Under the pieces are notes generated by a model. That model did no database searches. It was given only the letters and a program-made list of their open reading frames with translations, and had not been told where the DNA came from. Made by a program: the position numbers and the translations under genes. DNA of 64,000 bases, taken from positions 310,001 through 374,000 of the forward strand of contig BDSI01000054.1 in assembly GCA_003117195.1 (NCBI GenBank), read 5' to 3'. Source of the stretch: Eudorina sp. 2006-703-Eu-15 (Eukaryota > Chlorophyta > Chlorophyceae > Chlamydomonadales > Volvocaceae). Positions 19,462 to 30,152 of this stretch are shown here, in pieces; positions within the stretch are counted from its first letter, which is position 1, and the number at the start of each line of letters is the position of its first letter.

Positions 19462-22400
19462 CCGCCGGCCACGCCACCCGGGTACCGTAAAGATGGCGCC
19501 TTCAGCGCCTTCTCCGCCTGCTCCAAACCGGTGAGGTTCCACGACACCGGTGTCGTACGGTCACGGGACGCCCCGGCCCCACCTTCGGCGGGCGCGTCCG
19601 CCGTCGCGACGGCGCTGCCGCTGCGCCGCGACGCCGCGCCCGCCAAACTCCCCAGGTTAAGGATCCGCGTGAGGGTGCGGGCGGCGAAGGAGCTGCTGGT
19701 CTGGAGCGCCGATGACACCGGGCCGCCGATTCCCAAATGGGGGTACGCGCTGACGGCGATGGCGGTGGCGGCGCCGCCATTGACGGTGATGGCGTGCTGC
19801 GCCGCCGACAGGCCCCCGTCGCCGCCGACGCTCCATCGCTGCTTGGGTGCTGCAGCGGCGGCGGCGCCACCGCCCGCCGACGCAGAAGTGCCTGCGGCGG
19901 CCGCGGCGGAGGCGGCCGAAGCGTCAAGGCCGCTCAGCTGTCGAGAGACTATCTGCGCCGAGCCCTCCGCCGTCGCAGGTGCCGTATCGTGCATCGGCAT
20001 CGCCGTCGCCGCCGGCGTCAACAGCAGGGATGCAGCGGGCAGCATTGGGGTCGGCAGCGGCGGGAGACCGTGTGTGGCCTGGGGCGCCGCCGCCACCGCG
20101 GCCTCCGCCGCGGCCGTCGCGGTCGCGTACGGCGAGTGCCGTACGAGCCCATAGCCTGTCCCTGCGTTGCCAGTAGTCCCGCCTCCGGTGCCTCCGGCTT
20201 CGGACGGCGGCGGCAGCAGCGTCGGTGACGGCGGCGGCGGCGGCGGCAGCAAGGGTAGCGGCTGCGACTGCGCCGCGGGGACATTGCTCCCGACGTCGGT
20301 GGCGGCGGCGGCGCCGCCACCGCCGCCGCTGACGCGCCCCGCGACTGCGGCACACGTCGCCAGCACCGGGGCAGACCTCGCCGCCGCCGCCGCCGTCGCC
20401 GCTGCCGCCGGCCCTTCGCCCTCCCCGCCCCTGCCCACGGCGTCGCTGCCGCCGCCCCGTCCCTCACTGACCACGTAGATCGACCCGTGGGTCCGTGGCG
20501 GCTGCAACGGCAGGCAGCTGCGGTGCGCCGCCGCCGTCATGGAACCGATGGGTCGGTGGGCTCCGCCCCGGCCGATGCGGCCCTCCTCGAGCGCCGCCTC
20601 CTCCTCGGCTATGAGACCGTCGGCGATGTCCACGGGGGGAAGCAGCTCGCGGAGGCGGGGGAGGCTCTTGAACCAGGCGCCGCAGGTGGACACCTCGCAG
20701 GCCACGATGCCGAACTGGAGCTGCGGGTCGATGGATCGTGGCGAAAGGTGGCGGCAGGTGGCGTAAAGACAGCAGTTTTGCTGGCAATAAAGACAGCGAA
20801 GCTGCAAAAGAGCACGGTGCTTTCCCCCCTGCAAGCTCCAAGCTCCAACCGGCTGGAGCCGCGTTCAAGCCCACGCGCGCCAACAGCCAACCCACCAACC
20901 AACGGCCTCAACCAGTCTGCCTCCCCCTCCCCTATTCCCTGCTCCGTCAAGTCGTGCCGGTTGGACGACCAATCCGCTCGCGGCCTGTGTTCCGTTTGAA
21001 CACCCCGCCACCCCACAGCCGCCCCACAGCCGCCCCACAGCCGGCCCCCGCAGCCGGCCCCCGCAGCCGGCCCCCGCAGCCGGCCCCCGCAGCCGGCCCC
21101 CGCAGCCGGCCGCCCCACAGCCGCCACCCAGCCATCCCACATCCACCCCACATCCACCCCCCCCCCAGCCGCCCCCCCAGCCGCCCAAGGCTCCCTCCCT
21201 CCCTCCCGGCCGCTCACCGGCTTGAGCCGCGGCAGGCACGCCGCCTTGCGCAGCGCCTCCCCGCGGTTCCGAAAGTACGCGATGCGCAGGTTGGCGAAGC
21301 CCGAGGCGGACCCCGTCTCGCGGCTGCGGAAGGGCCCCGTGGGGACGCCGCCGTGCCAGAAGCCCGTTAGGTGTTCGCCGTGCCAGTGTGTGTCGCGCCA
21401 CTCGCCGTACCCGGTGGGGTTGCCCTGCTCGTCCACCTCGCCCACGTAGGTGATGGACTCGTAGTGGCCAAGGAAGGGCGCGTACCTGAGGAGGCGGCGG
21501 CGGGGTAGGGGGGAGCGGCGGCGGCGGGGAAGGGGGGAGCGGCGGCGGCGGGGGCATCGGCGGGAGAGCGGGAGCGGGAGCGGTGTGATGGGTTGCGGGA
21601 GGCGACCCGAGGGTCTGCGGATTCGTGCGGCGTTGTGTGTTCGGCGGAGAAACCAGCCCGCCCGACGCAAACTCGGGCTGCCCCTGGACCGGTGTGAGGT
21701 CCGCGCAGCGGGGGTGGAGGGGCAGCAGACGGGGTCGGCGAAGCGACCCGCGGGTCGTCACACAGGCACCCACCCACCCGTTCTGTCCCCGTAAAGACCC
21801 GGCACCCGGTCGCCCATCTTCGTACGCTTCGTACGGAACCCGCTAGTCTCCCCTCTCTCCGTCCTGCCCGGCCTCAACCGGCCTCAACCGGCCTCAACCC
21901 ACTACCGGTGCCTCTTGACACCCCCACGCCCAACCCGCCGCACCCACACCTGTCACCTGCCCTTCACCTCAACCCACCTCATCTTACCCAGTTCCCTCTC
22001 CCAGTTCCCTCTCCAACCCCACATCCCAAACCCTGCACCAACACTGCATTGCGCATCCCCGCCACCCACCCACCCACCCACCCACCCACCCACCCACCCA
22101 CCCACCCACCCACCCACCCACCCACCCACCCATCCAACCCCACCCCCCCCACGCACCCACCCACCCAACCCCAAACCCCCCACCCACCCCACCCCACCCA
22201 CCCCACCCCACCCACCCCACCCACCTAACCCCAAACCCCCACCCACCCCACCCACCCAACCCACCTGACCCCAAACCCCCACCCACCCCACCCACCCCAC
22301 CCCACCCACCAGGGGGTGATGTAGCGGATGTAGCACGCTACCACTCGGCGGTCGGGCACCAGTCGGTAGCCCGGGGGGAAGTCAATGAGGGAGGTGACGG

Positions 22401-24491
22401 CGGCGGGGTCGGTCAGATCGCGGCGGTCGACCACCTTGGGCCGCACCAGCGCCGAGTCGCGCCGCACCAGCAGCGGGATCACGCTGCGCACAAGGCTGAG
22501 CACCAGCATGTGCAGCAGCGTGACCCACACGAAGAGCTGGTGGGGGAAAGGGGGGACGGAAGGAAGGGGCGGGTGGGCGAGTGGTGGGCACGCGGCGGGT
22601 GGTCGGGTGGGCACGGGGGCGGGGACTGGTGGCCTCATCTCCAACCCGCCCAACAAGCCGGGATCTCGTGTGCTCTCCTTCCCTCCCGCATCTCCTGGCC
22701 TCCCTGCCTTTCTCTCTCCCATCCTCCCTCCCTCCCTCCCTCCCTCCCTCCCTCCCTCCCTCCCTCCCTCCCTCCTTCCCTCCCTCCCTCCCTCCCTCCC
22801 CTCTCCTCCGCTCCCCCCTCACCTCCCCTCCGCTCCTCCCCCTTCCCCCCTCCCCTCTCCCCCGCCCCCCCCCCCCCGCCCACCTGCATCACCAGGTCCT
22901 GGGTGAGGAAGAAGCTGCCACTGGCCACCTGGGCATCAGTGATCACACCGTTGACGTCCTCCGCCGGCGTGGAGGACGAGCGGTGGCTCAGCACGACGGC
23001 GAAGAGGACAACGGACGCAATACACAGCAGCTGCGGCAGCGTGGCGTGTGGGGTGCGGGTGTGGGGTGGGGAGTCCACACGGTATGACAAGCTCAGAAGA
23101 CCAGGGTTCATGGCGGGGTATAGGGGGTGTAGGGAATCGGTAGAGAATGCACACTGTGCTTAGTTCCAGAGCAAAGGGGTAAGGAGGGTTGCGGGTTTGC
23201 GGGGTGCAAGGCTAGGGCGGTGAATAGGTTTCCTGAGAAGGCGGCCAGGAGGGGAGGAAGACCCCCAACCCGGGTGAAACTGGCCCAGCGATGAGAGGGT
23301 TTGCCCAGATGAATGGAAGGGGATGGGTCTCTGTGCGATGGAAGGGTTGGGTTTCGGAGCAGTCCCTGAAGCTTCTGAAACCCGACCCGACCGACCCACC
23401 AGTTACGCATCACCCTTGTGTCAATGCCGTACTCGCAACCCACTTCCCCCCGCTCCCGCCCCCTCACCTGCATGAACGGCTCATATCTGTTGACGTGTAC
23501 GGCCACCAGTACGACAATAAGCACCATCATGACGTACGTGGCCACGTTGATCACGATCGCGCGGACGCCCCTGGGCGCCCATCCGTACGGAAAGCTGTAC
23601 GACAGTGATAGTACGACCCCAAAGTCGTACGAATCTTTCGACTTTTTCACGAAGCCCGACTCAAAGGTCCAGAGCACGAAGATGAGCAGCAGCATCAGGA
23701 TGAGTCGGTAGCTGTTGTTCGGTTGGTACATGCCGTTGAAACTGCAGGTGTTGGGTTGAGGGGAGGGGGCGGGGCGATTAAAGTTGTGCCTCTGCCTACT
23801 TATCTCCCGGGGCCGGGGTCCCCCGAAACGTTGCTGGCTAGGTCGGACGGGGCGCCCATCACTGCCCAGGAGGATTGTCGGTCTGAGGTGGGTTCTTGTG
23901 CTCAGGTGCGAGGGGACGGGGCGCAGGGTGCAGGGGCACGGCAATAAGGGCAGGTATCGCTTCTGGGGGGGACGGGGCGGGTGCGGTAGCAGGGGGAGAC
24001 GGTGAGTCGGCGCGTGGGTGAGATACGGGTGCTCTGCGCGTGGAGCTGGAGTTTTCGCCCGTCCAGCCTGCAGGTCCAGCAGCCCCCTTCATACTAGCCC
24101 GTGTGGTGATACCAGCATACCACCACGATCCCTTTGGTCCCTTTGGAGTCCGCTGTAACGCTCATTCATTCATACCACCACGTTTGGTGAGAAACCCCCT
24201 CCTGATGCGTGGCGTGGCAGCAGCGCGGCTGCCTTCGTGCAGAGGCTGCCCCCATCCCCACAGTCCTCCACGTCCCTTGGTAGAAGGTTATGCGTTGACG
24301 AGAGAAGCAGGTTGGAGATCCCGGTCTGACACTTACTATCGGAGCTTCTTGCGGTATTGCATGTACGGCAGCACGATTTTGAGGTTGAGGCAAGGGCCGT
24401 TTGACTTGGGAGCTGTGATGCCATGTTGGGCGGCCGCAGCAGCTCCGTTGCGTTCGGTCCCGGCTTTTCCGCCGGGCGAAGAGTCGCCCAT
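13435..24491 (-). CDS. Four-helix membrane protein with MORN-like stretch and C-terminal alpha/beta-hydrolase
   Basis: Eleven exons join in frame with consensus splice sites into 1,900 residues: 24337-24491, 23468-23741, 22884-23030, 22310-22536, 21218-21485, 18376-20720, 17827-17983, 16859-17257, 14954-16420, 14531-14659, 13435-13569. Start is the ATG at 24491 (MGDSSPGGKAG). Hydrophobic helices lie at about residues 63-80, 113-133, 144-158 and 193-215. A MORN-like stretch follows (about 278-325; GNPTGYGEW, GFWHGGVPTGPF). Residues 358-1138 are mostly low-complexity Ala/Gly/Pro. The hydrolase starts at about 1140 with LLFVHGLGVDM, carries the VHSMG nucleophile elbow (Ser about 1227), and ends with the IRHTHFALNRE region that should supply the His (about 1848). 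The sequence resembles DUF900-type serine hydrolases. A 489-residue exon rich in Pro/Gly/Ala separates Ser from His. The donor at 14954 (GTACGG) is the weakest splice site. Substrate unknown; probably an esterase or lipase in an endomembrane or the plasma membrane. Confidence 0.87.
13770..13906. repeat. (GA)n/(G)n purine tract
   Basis: One strand is almost entirely G and A (GAGAGAGA with GGGGGGG interruptions) for about 135 bp, inside the last intron of the hydrolase gene. Such mirror-repeat purine tracts can form triplex DNA. Confidence 0.9.
14181..14451 (+). repeat. Dispersed 240-bp repeat ending in (AC)n, copy 2
   Basis: Second copy of the repeat at 10076-10339, in the same orientation, with an ~11-bp insertion (ACAGCATCACG) after GGGGCGCT and a few substitutions. 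It ends in (AC)n at about 14420-14451. It lies in the intron between the last two exons of the hydrolase gene, antisense to it. Confidence 0.85.
21037..21110. repeat. 13-bp tandem repeat in an intron
   Basis: About six units of CCCCGCAGCCGGC, bordered by CCCCACAGCCGC variants, inside the intron between 20720 and 21218 of the hydrolase gene. Confidence 0.8.
22062..22310. repeat. (ACCC)n low-complexity intron
   Basis: CACC/ACCC tetranucleotide repeats, regular at 22062-22130 and degenerate afterwards, ending at the donor of the hydrolase gene's fourth exon. The proline-, glycine- or valine-rich frames over it are artefacts. Confidence 0.9.
22713..22800. repeat. (CTCC)n repeat in an intron
   Basis: CCTC tetranucleotide repeats of about 85 bp within the intron between exons 22310-22536 and 22884-23030. 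Confidence 0.9.
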
Positions 24492-25094
24492 CACCACTGT
24501 CGCTTCCAACTCAAACCGAAGGCACCACCGTCAAGGGATGTGGTAATATTTCACAATCACAAAAGTCGTAGATGCAACATTTGTATGCACTCACAAGGAG
24601 ATGCCAACTCAGTAGGCGCAACACCTAAACCCAAGATAAACGAAATTGGGTTAATATAATCACGTTGGCCAAAATATCATATTTTATTATGTTATGATTA
24701 GACAAGAAATAAATAGAACTCGCAAGCTATGCCCCTCTTTTGTTTGGCACCCATTGCTTGCATTGACAATGGAACTCGCAGATCGCGTCATTAGCAAGTT
24801 AGATTTTGCTGGGCAACTTGCTGGTTGGCGACATTGACGTTTGTACGGTACGCCCCAAAACACAACTGCCTCAACCAAGGTGGACCAAATAAACATACCA
24901 ACCATCAACTGCTTTCCTGTAACAGCTGATCGACTTGCATTACAGAAGCCAGGCTGTGTACCGAACGTCTGCGCAGCACCCCGGCGCAACTGCCGCGTGC
25001 CACCGACGTGAGCGCACATTCACGCACGCGCATCCCTTGATACTGACTCAAAAATCATGGGCGCTCGCTGATTCCTAGCAGCTGAAAGGCTAAC
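24492..25094. promoter_or_regulatory. Shared divergent promoter region
   Basis: About 600 bp between the start codons of the minus-strand hydrolase gene (24491) and the plus-strand kinase-like gene (25095). It must hold both promoters and 5' UTRs. Part of it (about 24540-24720) is clearly AT-richer than the flanking genes. I see no definite TATA box. Confidence 0.6.
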
Positions 25095-28000
25095 ATGCCC
25101 AGTGCCAGTCGGGTGGTCGCGCCGTTGCGCGATGACCTACGGTTGCTTGCCTCGGTCTGCATCCTTCTAGCAGCAGCATCGACGGCGGTAAGCCATGCTC
25201 TTACCATGATTTCAACGCTTACGCCTTGTCGAAAACGGCGTTGCCCTGGTCAGTCAAAACCCGGTCGCGTCACCTTTGCCCTCAAACGTCCGTTCGCCGA
25301 CGGTTTGCGCGGGTGACGGGACCGCGACCGTCGCGCCTCCCACCCACAGCCCTCCTTCCCCGGTCCGCAAACATGCCCTTGCCGCAGAGCCCCCTGCCCC
25401 ACATCAACGACTGCTACCTGTGCCAGAAATGCCACACGGGTAACCCCAGCGGCCGGCGGCTGCTCGCCGCGGGCTCCCTCCCCCGCGGCGACGCCGCCGA
25501 TGGGCCACTTCACGGTACCAGCTCAGTACTCACCCCGCTCGACAACCCGCTGGACGGCGCGTCGGAATCTGCTGCTGCTGAGGGAGCAGGATTCGGCGGC
25601 GCCGGCAGGGCCCTCGCCGCCGCGGCGGCGGCGGAGCCGATGTACATTCCGCCGGGCTTCAAGTTCGATATCATGCCACAGAAAGCCGAAATCGAATCCA
25701 AATCCATGAAACCCAACTGCACGGAGTGCTACGGGTGCGACACGCAGATCATGCCGCTGTCGGGGGTGGTCACTGCGGCCCACGGTCAGGAGCTCCGTGC
25801 CGAGGTGGGCGCCTCCCCGGAGTGGCTCTTCCTGGCAGGTGGGTGAGGGCAGGGGGGCTTGCTGTCGTGAGAGAGCTGAGCGGCGGTCCCTGCCTGGCGG
25901 GTTCGGGGGAGGGGGGTTTAGGGTTTCGATCGGAGTCAAGTAAGGCAAAAGCCCAGGCGCAACCCGGGCCCTTAAGCCCAGCGCACGGTGCAGGAGGAGG
26001 TGGAGAAAGCCAAGTAGGGGGGCCGCAGTGCACGGTTGACGGCCTCCGTGGCCGACGGGGGCCGCGCGGCCGCCGTGGTGGGAAGCACCCGGGGTCAGGG
26101 AGGCGCGGGGGGGCCTCACAAGAGGTCATGTGAGGGACAGGCTGCGCGGGGACGCCGGGGTATCGGCCGATTGGGATTCTCCGGGCTCCCCGGGGGACTG
26201 AGCTCCAGGACCTATCTGATCACCGGGCTCCCCGGGGGACTGAGCTCCAGGACCAATCTCATCACCGGGCTCCCCGGGGGGCTGAGCTCCAGGACCAATC
26301 TCATCACCGGGCTCCCCGGGGGGCTGAGCTCCAGGACCAATCTCATCACCGGGCTCCCCGGGGGACTGAGCTCCAGGACCTATCTGATCACCGGGCTCCC
26401 CGGGGGACTGAGCTCCAGGACCTATCTGATCACCGGGCTCCCCGGGGGACTGAGCTCCAGGACCTATCTGATCACCGGGCTCCCCGGGGGGCTGCTCCCT
26501 GACGAATCTCGTCACCGGGTCACGCAGCACACCGAAGTGGAGGAGCCCGGGAGGGGCAAGGGATCCGCTGTCCAGCGCGGCAACTCCGCCGCCGCCTGCG
26601 GGCTGGCGCTGGGGACTGCCCACTGCCGTGCGGAGGCGAGCGGCCCGGAGCATACGGGTCGACGACGGGCAGGGAGGTGGCACGAGGCCTCAGGGGCCGG
26701 GATCCCGGACCCACCCAGCCCCAGGATCCGGATCCGGACTCGCACCCGCCGCCGCCACATGCTACATGCCCGTCTGTGCCCGGGGCCCTCTCCAGCTGAT
26801 CCCAGCGCGGGGGCGACCCATGGGACGTGTGGAGCGCGGCTTGGGCGTGTGCTGGGCCGCGCTTGCGGCAGGTTAGGGTTGTGGGAGTCCCCGGCCACCG
26901 ACGGGGACACCAGGACACAAAGCTCCTGCGGCAGCGGCAGGCAGCAGCAGCAGTGGCGGCGGCGGCGGCAGTAGCAGCAGCAGCAGCAGAGCTGGGGTGG
27001 CAAACAGCGCCGCACCCTTGGCGCGCTCTGCAACGGGCGCCCCTCGTTCCGAGGGTCGGCCCGCGCGGTGCGACGCGGGCGCTGCAGCCGCTGCAGCCCT
27101 GCCGCCGACGTCCACACGGACGCGACGGGGATGTGGATGTGGCCGACCCTTGGGACGGTGGCACGCAGTCGGGTCCAGACCCAGCCAGAACCGTGGGCTT
27201 GTCCTCGCGCGCTTGGGGGACTTGCCGTTTGTCGCGACCGACATGCCTGCCGCCACCCAGCTCCCTTGGTCGGTCGCTTGTTGACGCATGTGACGCACCG
27301 GCAGGGGATTATAAAGAAAAACAGCCCCGACACAGGGGGGCCGTCCTGCCGGACACTTCTAGGAGGTTGTCCCTCGGGATCCAACGGAGGTTGTCCCTCG
27401 GGATCCAACGGAGGTTGTCCCTCGGGATCCAACGGCAGAGTCCACTGAAGCGCCGCCGCCGAATGGCCGAGTCCATCTGGTTCTCATTTGGTTGGGTTGG
27501 CAGGGATAGCGTTGCGGTCCCAGCAGCGGACAAGGGTTTCTGGTCTGGCAGCGAATAGGGGTCGAAGTGAACACATGAATCGAAACGAGAAACGAAGTCG
27601 GGCACACCCAACGTGGTCGTTATGGTCGTTGTGGATAACCGCTGCCGTGTACCCAGCATGCCACGCGGATGCATGTACCCTGGCAGCACGTCCCCCCCCC
27701 CCGCGGCGATCCTTCATGCTTTTTGTTCTGCTGCCCCGCGCGACGCGTCCGCCACCCGCCGTTGCCACCCACCCCGCGCCCCAATGACGCGGCGTTCTTT
27801 GCACCCCGCTGTCCGTTTTGCTGCAATTACCACTCCGGATGGGTTCGGGCGGGCGGTTTCTTTTCTAAACAATCCGGCTTGCCGCGCCCTCCGCCCCTGC
27901 CCCGGGCCCCCGGCCCCCCCTTCCCCACACACCACCCACAGACCTCCCAGAGACCGCCAAGACCGGCAAGAAGGCGGTGGTCAAGGTGTGGTGCATGCCG

Positions 28001-30032
28001 ATCGACAAGGTGCACGGCACCTTCTCCTGGCGCTGCTCCAACACGGGCGAGGGCGCCAAGGCGGTGCAGTTCCTCATAGCGCAGCAGAAGGTCATGGAGG
28101 AGTGCGGCCTCATGGACGTCACCATAAAGGTGAGGGCGGGGGGAGAGGGGATTGGACTGCAGGGCTGGGGGTGAGGTGGGGGGTTGAAATGAAAAGAGAA
28201 AAGAAATCCATGGGGGTGGGGGGGTTGAATTGAAAAAGAGAAAAGAGACCCAGACATGCCACCCGCCTCATGCCTCTTGTCCCCGCCCCTTGTCTGTCCC
28301 TCTTGCGTCACGTTTGCAGTCCGCCCGCCTGCCCGCCCCCACCATCACTATCTTACCTGGGCTTACCTAACCTGGGCTGGGCTTACCTACCTTGGGCTTG
28401 TCATTTCACCTAAGATTGCCGTACCTAGCACGCGCTTGCCGTACCTAACACGGGCTTGCCTGCCCTACCACTGACCGCTTGCCACCCACCCGCCCGCCCG
28501 CCCGCCCGCCCGCCGCAGGTGTGGCCGGCCAAGGTGAACGCCATCGTTCCGGGCCACGGCCTGCACGTCTGGTGGGACGGGCTGTGGATGGAGCGCGCCG
28601 AGGGGCTGTCCCTCAACCAGATCTCCTACAAGCGCACCCGCAGCTTCGCGGGCACCCTCAAGGGCGTCCTGAGCGACCGCCTCAACAAGACGCTGGTGGT
28701 GCGGGCGGCCATCTACGACCTGCTGACCAGCCAGTGCGACCGGCACTCCCAGAACGTGTTCATCACGGAGGCGGGGCAGATCAAGCTGATTGACAACCTG
28801 CAGGCGCTGCAGTTCAGCTGGGTCAACTGCGCCATGGACTCGATCTTCCTGCCGGGCACCCAGAAGTACATGGTCATAAAGTGAGCGGCGGCCGCGTGTG
28901 GAGGGGGGACGGGGGCGGGAGCGGGGGCGGGGCGGGGGCGGGGGACTGGGCGGGAGGCGGGGCGGGATCGGGGCGGGGGACGGCCGAGCAAAGCATGAAT
29001 GATGCCGTGGGGGCTGGCTGCCAGGGTGCATGCATCAAAACGCCCGATTGAAAACCCCGGCCAAAACCACAGCCACCAGCGCCAGCGCCTCCCGCGGATC
29101 CACGTTCCGGCAGAGTTCACGGCCGCTGCCGTCACCCCGCGCACTGCGACGGTCACGCATGTCCCGTACGTTTGTCGTACAGGTGGGGCGGCAACGTGGC
29201 CTTCAAGATCCGACAGGCGCAGCTGCGGCGCAGCATCAACCCCATGGTGGTGCTCGACTACCGGTGCTACGTGGAGGGCGGCCGCATCGGCAAGAACTAC
29301 GACCCCAAGCTGAGGCAGTGCCTCACCAAGCTCAGCGGCATGACCGCCAAGGAGGTTCAGCTCGAGTACGGCTTTCCGTACCTTGGCAGCGCGCGGATCC
29401 TGCAGCAGCGCGCCGCAGGTGTGTGTGCCGTGTGTGTTGCCGAGTGTCCATTGCCCTTACCCTTACCCTACCCTTACCCTGGGCGCAAAGGTGTGGAGCG
29501 CCCACACCACCGTGCCGTACCTCATGGGCCCCCCTGGCCTCCGGCCCCCTCCGGCCCCCTCCGGCCCCCGACCCCCGTCTCTCACTGCCTCTTGGTCAAC
29601 CCCGCAGTATGAGAAAATGTATCCCGCCATTTCCTGTACCCCCCACCCCCAACCCCGCCGACCTCGCCGGGCTGGGTGTGTCTGGGCTGTTTGTTTTTTA
29701 ATCCCCCGCTTTCCCCCCCCCCCCGGCCTACCTCCCCGTCCTTCTCGTCCTTCTCGCCCTCCACAGACATGATCAACAAGGGCTTCGAGTGGACGCTCCG
29801 CTACGGCCTGCCCCGCTCCTTTCCGCCCAAGTCCTACCGCCCCCAGGAGCCCTGCTGCGGCCTCAACGCCACCGACAAGGGCGCGCTGCTGTGCTCCCAC
29901 CCCTGGTCAAACCGCGTGGAGCTGCCGTACGGTGACCCCATGAGTGGCGGCGAGTGGCACCGGCCGTACGCCGACCCCGGGACGCACGTGGGGGGGACCT
30001 TCCTGGACTGGCCGCAGCCAACGGACACGTGA
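25095..30032 (+). CDS. Secreted FAM20-like kinase-fold protein
   Basis: Six exons (25095-25187, 25388-25838, 27942-28129, 28519-28880, 29183-29418, 29767-30032) join in frame into 531 residues. Exon 1 encodes a signal peptide (LRLLASVCILLAAASTA). A Cys-rich segment follows (CYLCQKC, CTECYGC). The rest has kinase-like landmarks: AVVKVW (Lys about 196, like VAIK), a helix with Glu about 234, the catalytic-type CDRHSQN (Asp about 318, Asn about 323), and LIDN (Asp about 336). RAAIYDLLTSQCDRH followed by LIDN resembles the FAM20 secretory-pathway kinases, where DRHHYE and LDNG occupy these places. I infer a secreted or Golgi kinase, or a pseudokinase, for extracellular glycoproteins. The C-terminal exon has further cysteines. 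A 2.1-kb intron between exons 2 and 3 carries minisatellites. TGTAA lies at 30443. The exon model is firm; function is inferred from motifs only. Confidence 0.8.
26181..26515. repeat. 42-bp minisatellite, eight copies, in an intron
   Basis: Units start at 26181, 26223, 26265, 26307, 26349, 26391, 26433 and 26475, each beginning CCGGGCTCCCCGGGGG(A/G)CTG. They differ at only a few positions. The unit is a multiple of three, so it creates open frames on both strands, but it lies in the second intron of the kinase-like gene. Confidence 0.95.
27362..27435. repeat. 24-bp tandem repeat, three copies
   Basis: Three perfect units of GGAGGTTGTCCCTCGGGATC plus CAAC in the same intron as the 42-bp array. 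Confidence 0.95.
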
Positions 30033-30070
30033 GCGGAGCCCCGCGCTGGGTCGGGGTCGGAGGCGGCGGC

Positions 30071-30151
30071 GACCCATGGGTCCGGTGGGCGCGGTGGCGA
30101 CCGACCCATGGGTCGGTCGGTCAGAGGGGGCGGCGAGGCGACCCATGGGTC
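30071..30151. repeat. Three GACCCATGGGTC palindromes
   Basis: The 12-bp palindrome occurs at 30071-30082, 30103-30114 and 30140-30151, just past the stop of the kinase-like gene. Related GACCC(A/G)(C/T)GGGTC palindromes occur at 15148, 18580, 20482 and 21745, and a one-base variant at 4189. Confidence 0.75.
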
Positions 30152-30152
30152 G

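Noticed and set aside
18361..20154. 597-residue plus-strand ORF
   Set aside because: Shadow of the low-complexity exon of the minus-strand hydrolase gene; GCN-repeat DNA is open in several frames.
26036..26974. 312-residue ORF with repeated LPGGLSSRT
   Set aside because: Product of the intronic 42-bp minisatellite.
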